Source: Gymnogyps californianus
Taxonomy: Eukaryota; Chordata; Aves; Accipitriformes; Cathartidae
Reading direction: 5' to 3'
Length of the DNA: 64,000 nt
NCBI RefSeq assembly: GCF_018139145.2
Contig: NC_059471.1
Location: forward strand, 81,986,520-82,050,519
The translations under genes were made by a program, and so were the position numbers. How positions within the stretch are numbered: the stretch's first letter is position 1; each line of letters begins with the position of its first letter. This document shows positions 22,701 through 34,700 of this stretch, one piece after another. Below the pieces are notes generated by a model. The model was not told the origin of the DNA. It made no database searches and saw only the letters and a program-made list of their open reading frames with translations.

Positions 22701-23152
22701 GATGTGGAGCGAGGAAGGACGAGCAGATGTTGGTCTCCTTGGTCCCACTGATGAATTGCTCAAGTGCAGGTCTTAACCTACTGACTCAGAGCAGCAAAGC
22801 AGCAACAGTTTTGTTTTTCTTGCCCTGTTTGGGAGCAGCATACCCAGCTGGAGTCTGAAACACTTCCTAATGTTCTTCGCCGAGTCCTTCTGCCAAGAAT
22901 TTGTTGGGTTTGTTGCTCTCTCCAGCCTTCATACAGTCTGGTGCCCTTCCTGGCACTCTGTCACCTCCCAGTTTCCTGGTTGCTACTGGTGCTGGGTTGG
23001 ACCACCCTGTCCTCTGTGTCTGCTGTAGACAATTGCCAGGGCTCTGCCTTGCTTTCCAGTGTCAGTGGCTGCTTTAAAATTGCTGCCTGCTTTCATAAAG
23101 AAACTTGTCTTTCAAATTATTAGCAGTGGTGTTTTGACGACATGTGGGACTT

Positions 23153-23174
23153 CCCCCCCCCCCCCCCTTTTTTT
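23153..23174. repeat. C15-T7 homopolymer tract
   Basis: Fifteen C are followed directly by seven T. It is a simple tract, likely length-polymorphic and error-prone in sequencing. Confidence 0.9.
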
Positions 23175-24519
23175 CCTTCTTCATAAACTTGGCCTTCATC
23201 ACTGTCTTTGAGCCACTCAGTATTGTCACTGTGGTACTTGTGCATCCTTGCTTTGAGGTTTATTGCTGCATGTGTGCTTTCCCCCTCATTGCTGTGCTGT
23301 AAGCTTCTGCATGAAATTTCCTTGTCCATTAGTTTCTCATTAAAAGTGTTGGACTTCAATGGGTTTCTTCAAATTCCAACAGTTAGTTGCTGCGTGGGTT
23401 GGTGTATGTCATTGACACTGGGTGAATCTTACCTTTACAGCTCCTGATGTTGTCTTGTCCTTGTTGAGTCAGCGTGCTGTCTGTGTTGAAAGGGTGGTGC
23501 AGAACTGCATCTCTTCTGTTCATCTCTGATTTATGAATAGATTTCTTTTGGTAATTATAAGCTAAACTTGCTGTCATTTACATGGTATGGCAGGCAGCGC
23601 AGAGATGCTGAAGATGCCTGCTGTTTCAAAGCAGACATTGAGGATAACCCTTTAACTAAGTGATGTGTGAAGATAGAGCGCACGGTCGGTGAGAGGCTTA
23701 GCGTTGAAATGAACCCTGATTCTGTTATTCTTTCAGTAACTGTGATCTGCAGCGGAAATCAGTGATATGCAGGAATTATTTTTTTTTAATACTATTTCTG
23801 TAAGTCCTATTACTTAGCCGGGGAGGGGGGGGGGTGTTGTCTTTTCAGCGTTGCTGCACTTTCTTACGCTTTTCTCAAAAAATCTTGAGCATTTGTACAA
23901 AGTTGCAGCAAAGCTTTTCACCAAGACTGATGGAATTTCCAGTTGGGAATACTTGTAAAATGGGTGGGAATTGATTTGTTTGGGAGGAACAGCATCTTAT
24001 GGAAAAACAGTTTTCTGTCAGTTGACTAGAATTAAGTAGCACATACTTTTGGGGAGTAATTTCAGATAAGTTTATTTTTAGGGATTTGTAGCAAGACAGG
24101 ATTTTTTTTCACAGATGTGCTCTTTCATGTGCTGGATTGATATGCATTGTTATTACAAAGACCAAATTAAAACCAGCACAATGTGACTCTGACAGCACAA
24201 AATATGTTGCAACTTAGGGATGAGACTAAAATACGTAAGTCTTTGAGCAAGCTGACATGGCTGGGGAGTTTAGAGTTGACCTTCAGCAGAAGTAGAGCCA
24301 AATAAACGGGATTTCTAACTTCTACCTGTGTGCAGCAGTTAGGTTTGAGATATTTGGAGCATCTGAAAAAATGAGGCGATATTACTACTCTACTGGCCTT
24401 ACTAGTATAATGGTGTGTCTTTAAAGGTAAGATGGCAGCAGAACACTTTGCATGTGGAGTAGCCTGTCGCATCTGCAGTTGAGCAAAATTATTACTTCTG
24501 AGCTCTGATGAGATCCTGT

Positions 24520-24524
24520 CAGTT
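24520..24524. repeat. Target-site duplication, left, LTR copy A
   Basis: CAGTT, identical to 25756-25760 immediately after the LTR. It fixes the element ends. Confidence 0.88.
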
Positions 24525-25755
24525 TGTATTGGGTTTGCGTGGCAATGTTTTGGTAGCGGGGGGGGCTACAGGGGTGGCTTCTGTGAGAAGCTGCTAGAAG
24601 CTTCCCCTATATCCGATAAAGCCAATGCCAGCCGGCTCCAAGACAGACCTGCTGCTGGCCAAGGCCGAGCCCATCAGCGACAGTGGTAGCGCCTCTGGGA
24701 TAACATATTTAAGAAAGGGAAAAAAAAAAGTTACAGAGCAGTAGCAGTTGCAGCTGGAGAGAGGAGTGAGAAGATGTGAGAGGAACAACTCCGCAGACAC
24801 CAAGGTCAGTGAAGAAGGAGGGGAGGAGGTGCTCCAGGCACCGGAGCAGAGATTCCCCTGCAGCCTGTGGTGAAGACCATGGTGAGGCAGGCTGTCCCCC
24901 TGCAGCCCATGGAGGTCCACGGTGGAGCAGATATCCACCTGCAGCCTGTGGAGGACCCCACACCGAGTAGGGGGATGCCTGAAGGAGGCTGTGACCCCAT
25001 GGGAAGCCCTTGCTGGAGCAGGCTCCTGGCAGGACCTGTGGACCCGTGGAGAGGGGAGCCCACGCTGGAGCAGGTTTGCTGGCAGGACTTGTGACCCCGC
25101 GGGGGACCCACGCTGGAGCAGTCTGTTCCTGAAGGACTGCACCCCGTGGAGGGACCCATGCTGGAGTAGTCGTTCCTGAAGGACTGCACCCACGGAAGGA
25201 CCACGCTGGAGTAGGTTCCTGAGGACTGTGGAAGGGCCACGCTGGAGCAGTTGTGAAGAACTGTAGCCCGTGGGAAAGACTCATGTTGGAGAAGTTCGTG
25301 GAGGACTGTCTGCCGTGGGAGGGACCCCATGCTGGAGCAGGGAAAGAGTGTGAGGAGTCCTCCTCCTGAGGAGGAAGGAGTGGCAGAAACAGCGTGTGAT
25401 AAACTGACCACAACCCCATTCCCCGTCCCCCTGCGCTGCTGGGGGGGGAGGCAGTAGAGAAAATTCGGGAGTAAAGTTAAGTCTGGGAAGAAGGCAGGGG
25501 TGGGGGAAGGTGTTTTTAAGATTTGGTTTTATTTCTCATTATCCTACTCTGATTTGACTGGTAATAAACTAAATTAATTTTTTCCCTAAGTCGAATGTGT
25601 TTTGCCCATGACAGTAATTGCTGTGTGATCCCCCTGTCCTTATCTCGACGTATGAGCCTTTTGTTATATTTTCTCTCCCCTGTCCAGCTGAGGAGGGGGA
25701 GTGATAGAGCGGCTTTGGTGGGCACCTGGCATCCAGCCAGGGTCAACCCACCACA
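24525..25755 (+). mobile_element. Solo LTR of an avian endogenous retrovirus, copy A
   Basis: It begins TGTATTGGGTTTG and ends CCACCACA, and is flanked by a perfect 5-bp target duplication CAGTT (24520-24524 and 25756-25760), a size typical of ERVL-class integration. Length is 1231 bp. A TATA-like CATATTTAAG lies at about 24704-24713 and a polyadenylation hexamer AATAAA at 25563-25568, both on the plus strand. The middle holds a GC-rich imperfect tandem array around the core CACGCTGGAG, with seven units from 25061 to about 25340 and spacing of 36-48 bp. No internal retroviral gene is present on either side, so this is a recombination-derived solo LTR. Frames of 75-236 codons on both strands come from the stop-poor tandem array and should not be annotated as genes. 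Confidence 0.93.
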
Positions 25756-25760
25756 CAGTT
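25756..25760. repeat. Target-site duplication, right, LTR copy A
   Basis: CAGTT, the partner of 24520-24524. Confidence 0.88.
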
Positions 25761-28700
25761 ATTCAATGTGACTTCCAATTTAAGCTTGAACGGTTGCTTT
25801 GCCATCTTCCTCTTTCTCCCATCATCTCACCAACTTGTTTTCTTCTTTATAAAAATCTGGTGAACACAGCAAGCATGTCCTGTGGGCCAGCCATGGGATC
25901 AGGCAGTGTCTGACTGGACTGTCTGCATGTACGGAGCCTTTCACCCACAGATAGGTAGTTCTGCCAAGTTGGTTTCATCTAGCATGAAGAAATTCAGTAT
26001 GTGTCTAAGTGTGGCTGGATGGGGTGCACGCGGGGGACTCCCCGGCTGCCTGCAAGGCTCGTGTGTTTTTGAGAAGCTGGTGGCGTTGGCAACAGGTCTT
26101 TCTGTCCACTCCTGCGGTAAAATCAAAACCAAAAGCCTGGAGACTGTTGTAACCATTGAGGGGAGGGATGTGAGTCAGTGCTAACAGCCTAGATGTTTGT
26201 GGAAATGTTGCCTAGTGAAGTTATCAAACTTTTTTTTAGGTCATATGCTTAACAGGGAGTGCAACAATGGATAATGTCTATGGGAATGCTTTTGGCAGTT
26301 CTTTCTACAAAGAGATTATGTCCCTGAAAACTGGGCTGGAGAAATTACAAAGCTGATCTTACTTTTCCCTCTTGTTTTGGCACTCAGGTTTGACTTTTAC
26401 CCTATCACAAAGTTCAGTGTGCATTAGTCCAGCCGAATACAGCACATATATTTTTATCCATATGATCTTCTGGCTCCAGCACTCTTTTTTTTTTTTTTCA
26501 TTTATTTGTTTGGGTTTGTTTTTTTTTTCCCCTGGGAATTCTCATCAAAACCAGTTGGCATCTTTGCAGTTTGGTGGTTTACTGGGCAATCGGCTAAACG
26601 GCAGCCGAGGTTTAAAAAGCAGGAACATGTTTACAATCTCTTACATATTTGTAAACTTGAAATATTTCAAGAAGTACTTTTACCTTTTTTGGTGGTTGTT
26701 GCTCTTTCTTTACTTTAAAAAACACTTTCTTCTTCCCATGTCTCAGTGCAGCGTTGCTGTGTTAGTATTTCCAGGGCAGCAAGGGAATGTTTACATCCAA
26801 ACAAAATCTGTTTTCTTTGAATTTTTTAATTGCAAACATTTGTGCCCATAAAATCCTTTCCACAAAACTCAGTCACAGCTTAGCTTAATTTTTTTGGTTC
26901 TGTGCAAAGTGTAAAACTCAGATCACATTCAGTTTTCAGGTTTTTTTATTTTCTGAACCATGTAATATGAGCATTGTATCTGCACCTACATCAGTGGGTG
27001 TAGAAAATGCCATTTGCCGCTTAACATGGCAGTCCTAACGATCTGAAGTCAGGAATGGCTGTTTAAAAACAGAAATATGGCTTACACTGGCTTCAGATAT
27101 TATAAGCGCTATCTGATATGATAGCTGATGTTCAACATATTGCTGATGTTCAAAGTGTCCATAAATGCCCTCTATTATCCCAAAATATGAGGTTACATGA
27201 AGTTATGAGGCTATATGAAGTGTCAGCCTGTGACTGTGTGTGGCTTGGTCTGCAGAGGCAGCCATAGGCAGTTAAAGGGCTGGGTGTGCTGGTGTTAGTT
27301 GGTGGGGCTGCTTAGTTGGTAAGCTGCAAGAGAACATGGTGGCAGAGGACCTGGACTGTGGTTTCCTCTATAGATGTCCCTGGCATAAACAGAGACAAGG
27401 CAGCTCCTTGAAATGTGTAGCACGGGCCAAGAGTGTGTACCTCCTCTGCCTAAACTTTCCACCCTCCACTTGGGCGTTCTGGCATGTGTCTTCCACCATC
27501 CCTCCCTCATCTCCTCTGTTGTTTCTTTCACTCCATAACAGCCAAATGTCATTCATGCCGGTGTTTGGAAGGAAGGAATACCACCAGTGCATGCAGATGA
27601 TTCCCTACCATATACATGTCTCCCGTGGATGATCCATGCAGTGCTAAGCGAAAAGACTTTTTTTCCCCTTAAAGCTGGGGAATGAAGTTCATACAAGTAC
27701 TTAACAGAGGTGCTGGGATTACAAATGTTAGCAACTTGGGATTCTTGAGAATAAAATAAAGATCAGTTTGAGGTGGGGAAATCTCTGAGGGGCCTTTGCT
27801 CAGGGCATGCAGGTGTGTATCTTGCTGCCCTTGGTGTGACTGCAGCTAATGAGGGACTTGAAGCAATAGGCTTCTCAAAGTGCTGTGGCTTGGGAGGAGA
27901 AGCATTTCATCTTCCTTCTTTCCGTGTCATTTTCCGTGTCCTTTCTCCCTCACCAACAGTCTCCCAAGCCAGATATGTGACTTTGTTATCAAGTACTGGT
28001 GGATAACAGCGGAAAGCTCACTGCCATTACATTGGATTGTTGGCAGAAATGAGTGAGTTTACATCTGCAAGATCATGGATGTTTTCCAGAAGCAGCACAA
28101 CGAATTTGGTGGTATTGAAGGGCAAAAAAAGTGACTTCAGGGGACCCAATCTGTCCTTTGCTTTCCCATTTAGGAAAAGAAGATTCAGCTACCTGCTTAA
28201 TGTGGTATTGGCCAGTGGAAAAGCTATGGGCAGAGTATCTCAATGAGATGTGGTACCAGAAAGTAAACGTGCACATCGTTACTGCTGTAGGTGCTTTGTA
28301 GACGCCTTGTAGGCCAATATATGAGCAGAAAAAGGAGCCCTGGCCAAAGGCTGCTGGTGATGCTGACCCACCAAGCATGAGGGCATTTCATGGAACTGGT
28401 TACGGAACTGTGCAGCTCAAGGAGGGAGCTTAAAAGAGCACACTCTTCTTGTGCCTTAGCATGCTTTTTTTAAAAAAAAAAAAAAAAGAGACACACAAAA
28501 AGTACTTTCATTGTATAACTGGAATGTGCAACAAATAGTAACAACACATAAGCTACAGTTGCAAGTGCTTTCTGAGAGGAGAGTGGGTGGTATCTGGTAT
28601 GCACCATTTCCTAAAACATGCATTTTCTATTTTAAACTTTTTGATTGCATGCAAACAAAAAGCAATAAAATTGAATCTTTCAATACAAATAAGGTAAATA

Positions 28701-31700
28701 CAATAAAGAACAATACAATTTACCAGTGTGTTAAGATTACTTAAAACGTTCTGTGGCTTTGTTAGCAAGCATTTAAAAACATTGAGGTTTATTTTTTTGT
28801 AGCTGCTCAAAACTTTTAGCATGTTACAACACTGTTGAGAGCAGCACAAGTTGCTTGTGGCCCTGTACTGCACAGAGGTGTATGTAATCTCGGTTGTTCC
28901 CCATCAGGGAGAGGAATGGATAAGCATATCCTTTACCTGCCTCTTGTATGAGGAAGCTGTTAATAGGGGAGGCTTCCCAAAGTGGAGAAGCTGAGAACGA
29001 GACCTTGGGTCACCTGGTTCCCCGCTGGTTCACAACAACTGAACTGCTGAGCTCTGAGACACGTGGTACCTTTTTGGTTCTCTTGATCTCTCCAGCCCAC
29101 AGTCTCTGAATGAGCAGTTTCTGCAGAGCATGGAAATGAAGAAACTCTTCTTGTGTTTTTTTGGTGTTCCTGCAGCTTCAGTCTTGACACCTTGTTCTCT
29201 GAAGCTGCTGTGAGAGGGAATCGCCAAGCAACAGAAAGGTGAGGAGGGCTGGTAGAGATGTTTCCTCATGAGTGTAAGAAAAGTACAATGAATGCTACTG
29301 AGCTTAGTCTGAGACATGTTGGCTATGGCTTGATTGGTATCTCACAGTGGTGGAGGACCAGAAAAGATAAACCTGCTTATTGCTATAGCTTGTGTTGCCA
29401 GCAGTTTATGACAGCAGGCTTCGTGTATCATTGCAGAGTGGCATGGGCATTGGATGGTTTGGCTGTCCTAGGAGGAAAAAATTTTTTGACAAAATGTGTC
29501 CTGGTGAGATGGCTGACTCTGTGGCTTAACCTGGCAAGCCACAAGAAAGTAAAACACATTTTGCCTCTCTTTCAGAATGCAAAAGTGACTTTCTTGAGAA
29601 GGGGATGTTGCCTTGAGCATGTGTGCCTCTTTGATGTAGTGACTGTTTTAAAAATAGTGTTGTAAATGCTGGGCCTGGTCAAGCAAGAACCTGAAAGCTT
29701 TGAAATGTTGGCTCTAGATAGCTTCATCTGTTAGTTTTCTCAAAACTACTGGCAATTAAATTAACTTCTGTATTGCTGCTTTAATGCCTGCAAAGTCCCA
29801 CCACAGGTTTCCAGTGGTGTTATTAATTACTTTATGAACAATGAGCAAAGGACCTATTCTGCTGATTTGTTTCCCCCCACCCCATCTGTGGGAGAAATGC
29901 CATTGTGAAAAGAAGAGCAATTTCAGACCCCAAGGTGAAGGCTAGAGTTATTTAGGAAACTGTAGAGAGTGCCATTTACCTAATCCTCCCCTCTCTGTTC
30001 TGCACCCTTTGAAAACAGGCAGGACTAGAGTCAAAGAGCCAGCAGTACCCTGGTGGGCCAGTGAAGAAGAGTGAGCCATCTGAGATAGCTAAGGATGGGA
30101 GAGTTGTCTCAATATTTAGTTAATGACCTTCACCTATGATGTCCATTTTAAGGATTTGGGCGAAGTAGGAAACAGACCTGCGCGCACACCATGCACTAGT
30201 AGCTACACAGCACTCCAGAAAAGGGATGAAGTTTGGGGCTGGCTATAGATTCCTTGCTTTTCCTCCTTCCTCCTCTGCCGTGCCTGCTGCTGAGGCGCCG
30301 GCAGGTGGAAAAGGTCAGTTCACCACCCCAGTTCCCCGTGACGCCTGGGCTGTGAGAAGCAGGAATTTAGTTGATGTCTAGAAAAGCTGAGTTTTACAAA
30401 TTTGTGTGTAAGCAATGGAAATTGTGGCTACAGAGCTATGGGAGGCTGGAGAAAACAGAGTCAACAGTAAACCACGGGAAATACTCTGTACTTGGAAGCC
30501 TTTTTCAAGCAGTAAGGAAATAGCGAAGTCTGTCAGACTTTGCTGCGTGTCATGCTGAAGACAGTCAATACTGAGAGATGGGTCAGAAATGATAAGGATG
30601 CATTGTACAGGTCAAATTGTTGAGTGTGGCATATGAATATTTCTTCACTGTGATATTTCCTATTGCAGTTTCTACTCCAGTCTTTGTCCTGGAATTACTT
30701 TTTTTTTCCTTTTTTTTTTTTTTTTTTGACTCGGAGTTCCCAGGGAGCAGTCAGTGGCGATGCCCTGTTTAGAGCCATCCGAGATATACTCACGTTTTGT
30801 CTTCCGTGTGTGCTACTTTGCTTTTCTGTATGCTGGATTTTACCTACTGTTGTTCTGTGTAGTCCAACAGTTGCCAGGGCCCTCCGCAATTTCTCAGCAT
30901 GTCCTTTAAAGACGGACTATCCAGCCTGCATAATTTTAAAATATCCCAGCATTCCTTCTAATTTCTTCTGGATGCAGGTGCTTTCAACATCTCTAAATAC
31001 CTCTGCTAGGTAGCAAGTAAGAGAAGCTCAACTTCTCTGTCCTTGAGTTTAGTTTGTTCCTGTCGGGTCTCTTGTCCTCTGAGACACTGTGCTGTTCTTT
31101 ACAGTAGAAGCTTCTACTTCTCGTGTTTCGAAAACAAAGCTTAGCCACCTGACCTTAGATTCAGCATTATGCCAAAAAAAAAATCTCTAAACCCATTGTG
31201 CTTAAAGTGAAGCTGCTCCTACTGCAACTATATAAAAATTACTCCAATTTTTCTCAGCAGATGGACCCCTTATGTTCAGCAGCACACCTGTGTACATTTA
31301 TTATTATATTTATTTATAAAAGTATTTCCAATAGAGTGTTTTCATTTAAGATCTTATTTTAACAAGTTGCAGCATCAGAAATGTTCTGGGTTTGGTTTTT
31401 TTTTTCTCAGAGAAACAGCAATTTCCATAAAACAGGTTTTCAGTACCTTTTCTACCTCAATTATTTTAAGATATTTTTGTTCCTTTTTACTCCATGAAAG
31501 GAAAAGGGATTAATCTAGGAATTTGCACAGAAATTTCTCTCAACTTACTGCAAAGCCTTGGAAGTACATTATAATCGTCTTGCCATGCAACTTGCTAATG
31601 CATAAAGGTGTGTGTGCTAACAAAAGAAATGAGTCTTGGCTTTTACATTAATGGAGATGGCCTGCAATACAAGTGGGATTTTTCAAAGCATTATTAAATC

Positions 31701-34700
31701 AGAAATTTTAAATCATTCCTCATTTTTTTTACTTAGAGGATAACCAAATTGATGTGAACCAATTTCTGGGACTATATTTGTAGCGCTATCTTTAGTTTCT
31801 ATTTTGGTGGTCCGGCTTGGAGCCAGACTTTTTTTGTTAACTTGGAGTTTTTCTGGCATAATGTAAAAATGGCTCTGCTTTATTATTCCTAACATTTTGC
31901 AAAATCTCCCTTCAGAGTAGACTTTTCTAAATTAACCAATGCTTGTGCAGTTATTTTCTACTTGTTACAAAACCACAGCTGAAAGGAGCAATTAAAAAGC
32001 TGATTGCCACTTTAAACTTGAAATTTAATCTGTATTTAACACAAATAAGCTCTCATTTCAAGATTGTTTGATGCAGCCATTTCCCCTGTCAATGTTAATC
32101 ATATTTTTGGGTGTGCACGGACTGTAGGATCTAGCGCTTAGGGATTTAGAAATGACAGGCTCTCATACAAGTGATTCCAGATGGTTGGATTTTTCCTTTG
32201 AATACTGTCCTGGCTCTTCCCAAGACGTAACTTGTACCAACCATCCCATGATAGCAACACGCTGCCTCTCGAGAGGCATTTGGTGTAGCTAGGCTGTATC
32301 GTGCCTCCGTAATGCTGCACTGAATTTCTCTCATCCAGACTTGCAAGCAGAATAATACTAAGCCTTCCCAATACCGATACAAAAAGAAACACCTGAAAAA
32401 TCCCTGGAGGTGCAGACAAGAAGCCAAGGAGAGAAAGCTGAACCCATGGCACGTGTTTGACTATGGCACTGCCATGGCAGACTCCCTGCAGCTTCACTGT
32501 CACTACGGGGAAGGGAGATGCTCGGTGCAGAGACAGCTGAGCTGATCCTGGCGTTAGGTACCACAGAGCTGTGGCAGCACCCCGGTGACGTAGGTCTGGC
32601 GAGTCCGAGTCCCTAAGCAGTGCTAAACTGCTCACTATGAACAGTGTCCCCAGTGAGAGAGGAACATGAAGGAGGTAAACTGCTGCTCATCTGTCGCTTT
32701 TGGACAAGGCAGATGTTCACCTCTGTAGTGTGAGCTACAGAGCCAGGACTTTACTCACAAAGCAGCCTAAGGATATGAGAGCACCGGATCCAAGTCACAC
32801 CAGTCCAAACTGCGGCAATGATTAGTCACTGCATGTGACTAAGTTTAATGCTGTCAGCTGCTGTACAGGAGGCCAAAGCATTGTGCCTGGCTACCTTTAC
32901 TCTTCTTTCCCCCAAAAGATAAAGCTAACTTTATATAAATATGTAAAAACCACATATGTAAATATAAAGCTAATTTAATTTTCAAGTCTTAAATGAATGT
33001 CAATGGTCTAAGCATAAATAAATAAATAAATGGCCGCATGTGTCTGTTTTATTCAAAGCCACATTTGCAATTCGGAAATGTGTCTCGGAGCCATCAGACT
33101 TTTCCCAGCTCTCAAGCAGAGGGGGAATCTTCTGTCGGGAAGTCGGCCGCCTTGGGTGCTGCACTACTAGTAGCTGTGGATGTGCTGCGTCCACTAACTG
33201 CAACAGCAGCCCTTGTCTGAAATTCGGGGGGGAGGGGGCAGCTGCTATCTCACCAGTGCACCACAGAGCTTGTCACGTAAACTCAAGACACCTCTTGTTG
33301 GACCAACCTAGGTAAGTGGAGAGAGGACAGAAAATCAGATCACAAACAGGTGGTAAGACACAGTGTCTTTTGATTGCTCTCTTGGTGCACATCATTCTTG
33401 TATCCCAGGAAAATTTCCCACCATCAGAAAAATATTTGTCTTGTTTTAAAACAGGATGCATCTTCACATGCACAGGGTTGCTATCCACTAGGCTTCAATA
33501 TAAACTTTTCTTTTCTGGGCAATAAAAGTTCTCATTATCCTCCTGAGGCAGTGATAGTCTTTTCATTTATTGCTTTTAGATCTCCCAGCAGACTACAGAG
33601 CAAATAATGAATGAGTACTTTGATTTTTACCAACTTCTAGTAGATGGTATGTTTTCATAACAGAATTATTACACAGATTGTCCTTCTGGCTAGAGAAATG
33701 AGTACAAACACATTGCGGAGCTTTAAGGGGGAGAATTCGTTCTGAGGACAACCATGTGTCCTGGGAAAAAGATGGGAAGAGATAAACAAAACAAATAAAC
33801 ATTTGGAATGGAAATGGTGAGTTAGTATCTGCCCAAAGTGGAAAGTAGAATTCAAGTGTATTTCTTTGCATGCATGTGCAGTAGTTTGGTATCTTAAATC
33901 AAGACAAAGAACACACAGAATCCGCCCATTCTTTCCATTAACTGCCTGCATGCTCACATCCAGCTAACATTTGTATTTGCAGTGTAAGCAGGAATACCTT
34001 AACGAGTCCTGGCCAACCAATGGACAATATATTGAAACAGTTAATTTGATGTATTGTTAATTCTAATCTCTTTTCTTCCCATTACATTTAGATACTCATT
34101 TTGCTTTCAAGTTGAAAACTTACAAATATGCAAGCTCTGCTGTTTGATTTTAGCCATGTAGACCCATCCTGCAGTTCACCACTAACTGATAAGATTTTAA
34201 TATCATAAAAACTAGGCTGAGGAGTTCTAAGTTAGAGTATTAGGGATGGATCCATCCTCCTTTGCGTTGTTCACAGGTCAGCTGAGGATTTCACTGGTGC
34301 GGGAGGATGGATGGCTAATGTGAGTCAGCAAAGCCAGCCCTATACGGTGCTCGCTTGGCCTCCCGCCAGCATCAGAGACGTGCCTGCTGAAAGCAAGAGT
34401 TCACAGTTAGTGCATTGCTGAAATATGCCTGTTGTTGGCATGAGGGTCCCTACTGAAAAGCAGCGTAATTCAGCACAGTCTTCAGGATCAGCTTGGCAGC
34501 AGCCCATGGGTACGAAGGCGCTTTATCATTCTCATTGGGATGTGCTGAACGAATCCTTAGCCGAGCAATGCAAATAAGGCATGTTTCCAAGTCGTGTCAG
34601 TGAGTTATGGTGCAGCGCTGGTCAGTAACTCTGTGCGAGCTCCTACTCTGCCCTGCCAAGGGATGCATTTTAGTGTGCCCTGGGGAGGGGTGAACTTTTG

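Larger units (their letters stand above)
19714..24524. other. Intergenic, no gene recognised
   Basis: AT-rich unique sequence with only short frames. It includes a C15T7 homopolymer junction at 23153-23174 and a G-rich run at about 23819-23834. The last five bases (CAGTT, 24520-24524) are the left target-site duplicate of the following LTR. Confidence 0.6.

Noticed and set aside
24709..25419. Minus-strand 236-codon Ser/Pro-rich frame (and a similar 222-codon frame at 39234-39902)
   Set aside because: Both lie inside solo LTRs and arise from the tandem array. The same peptide pieces recur in the two LTR copies.
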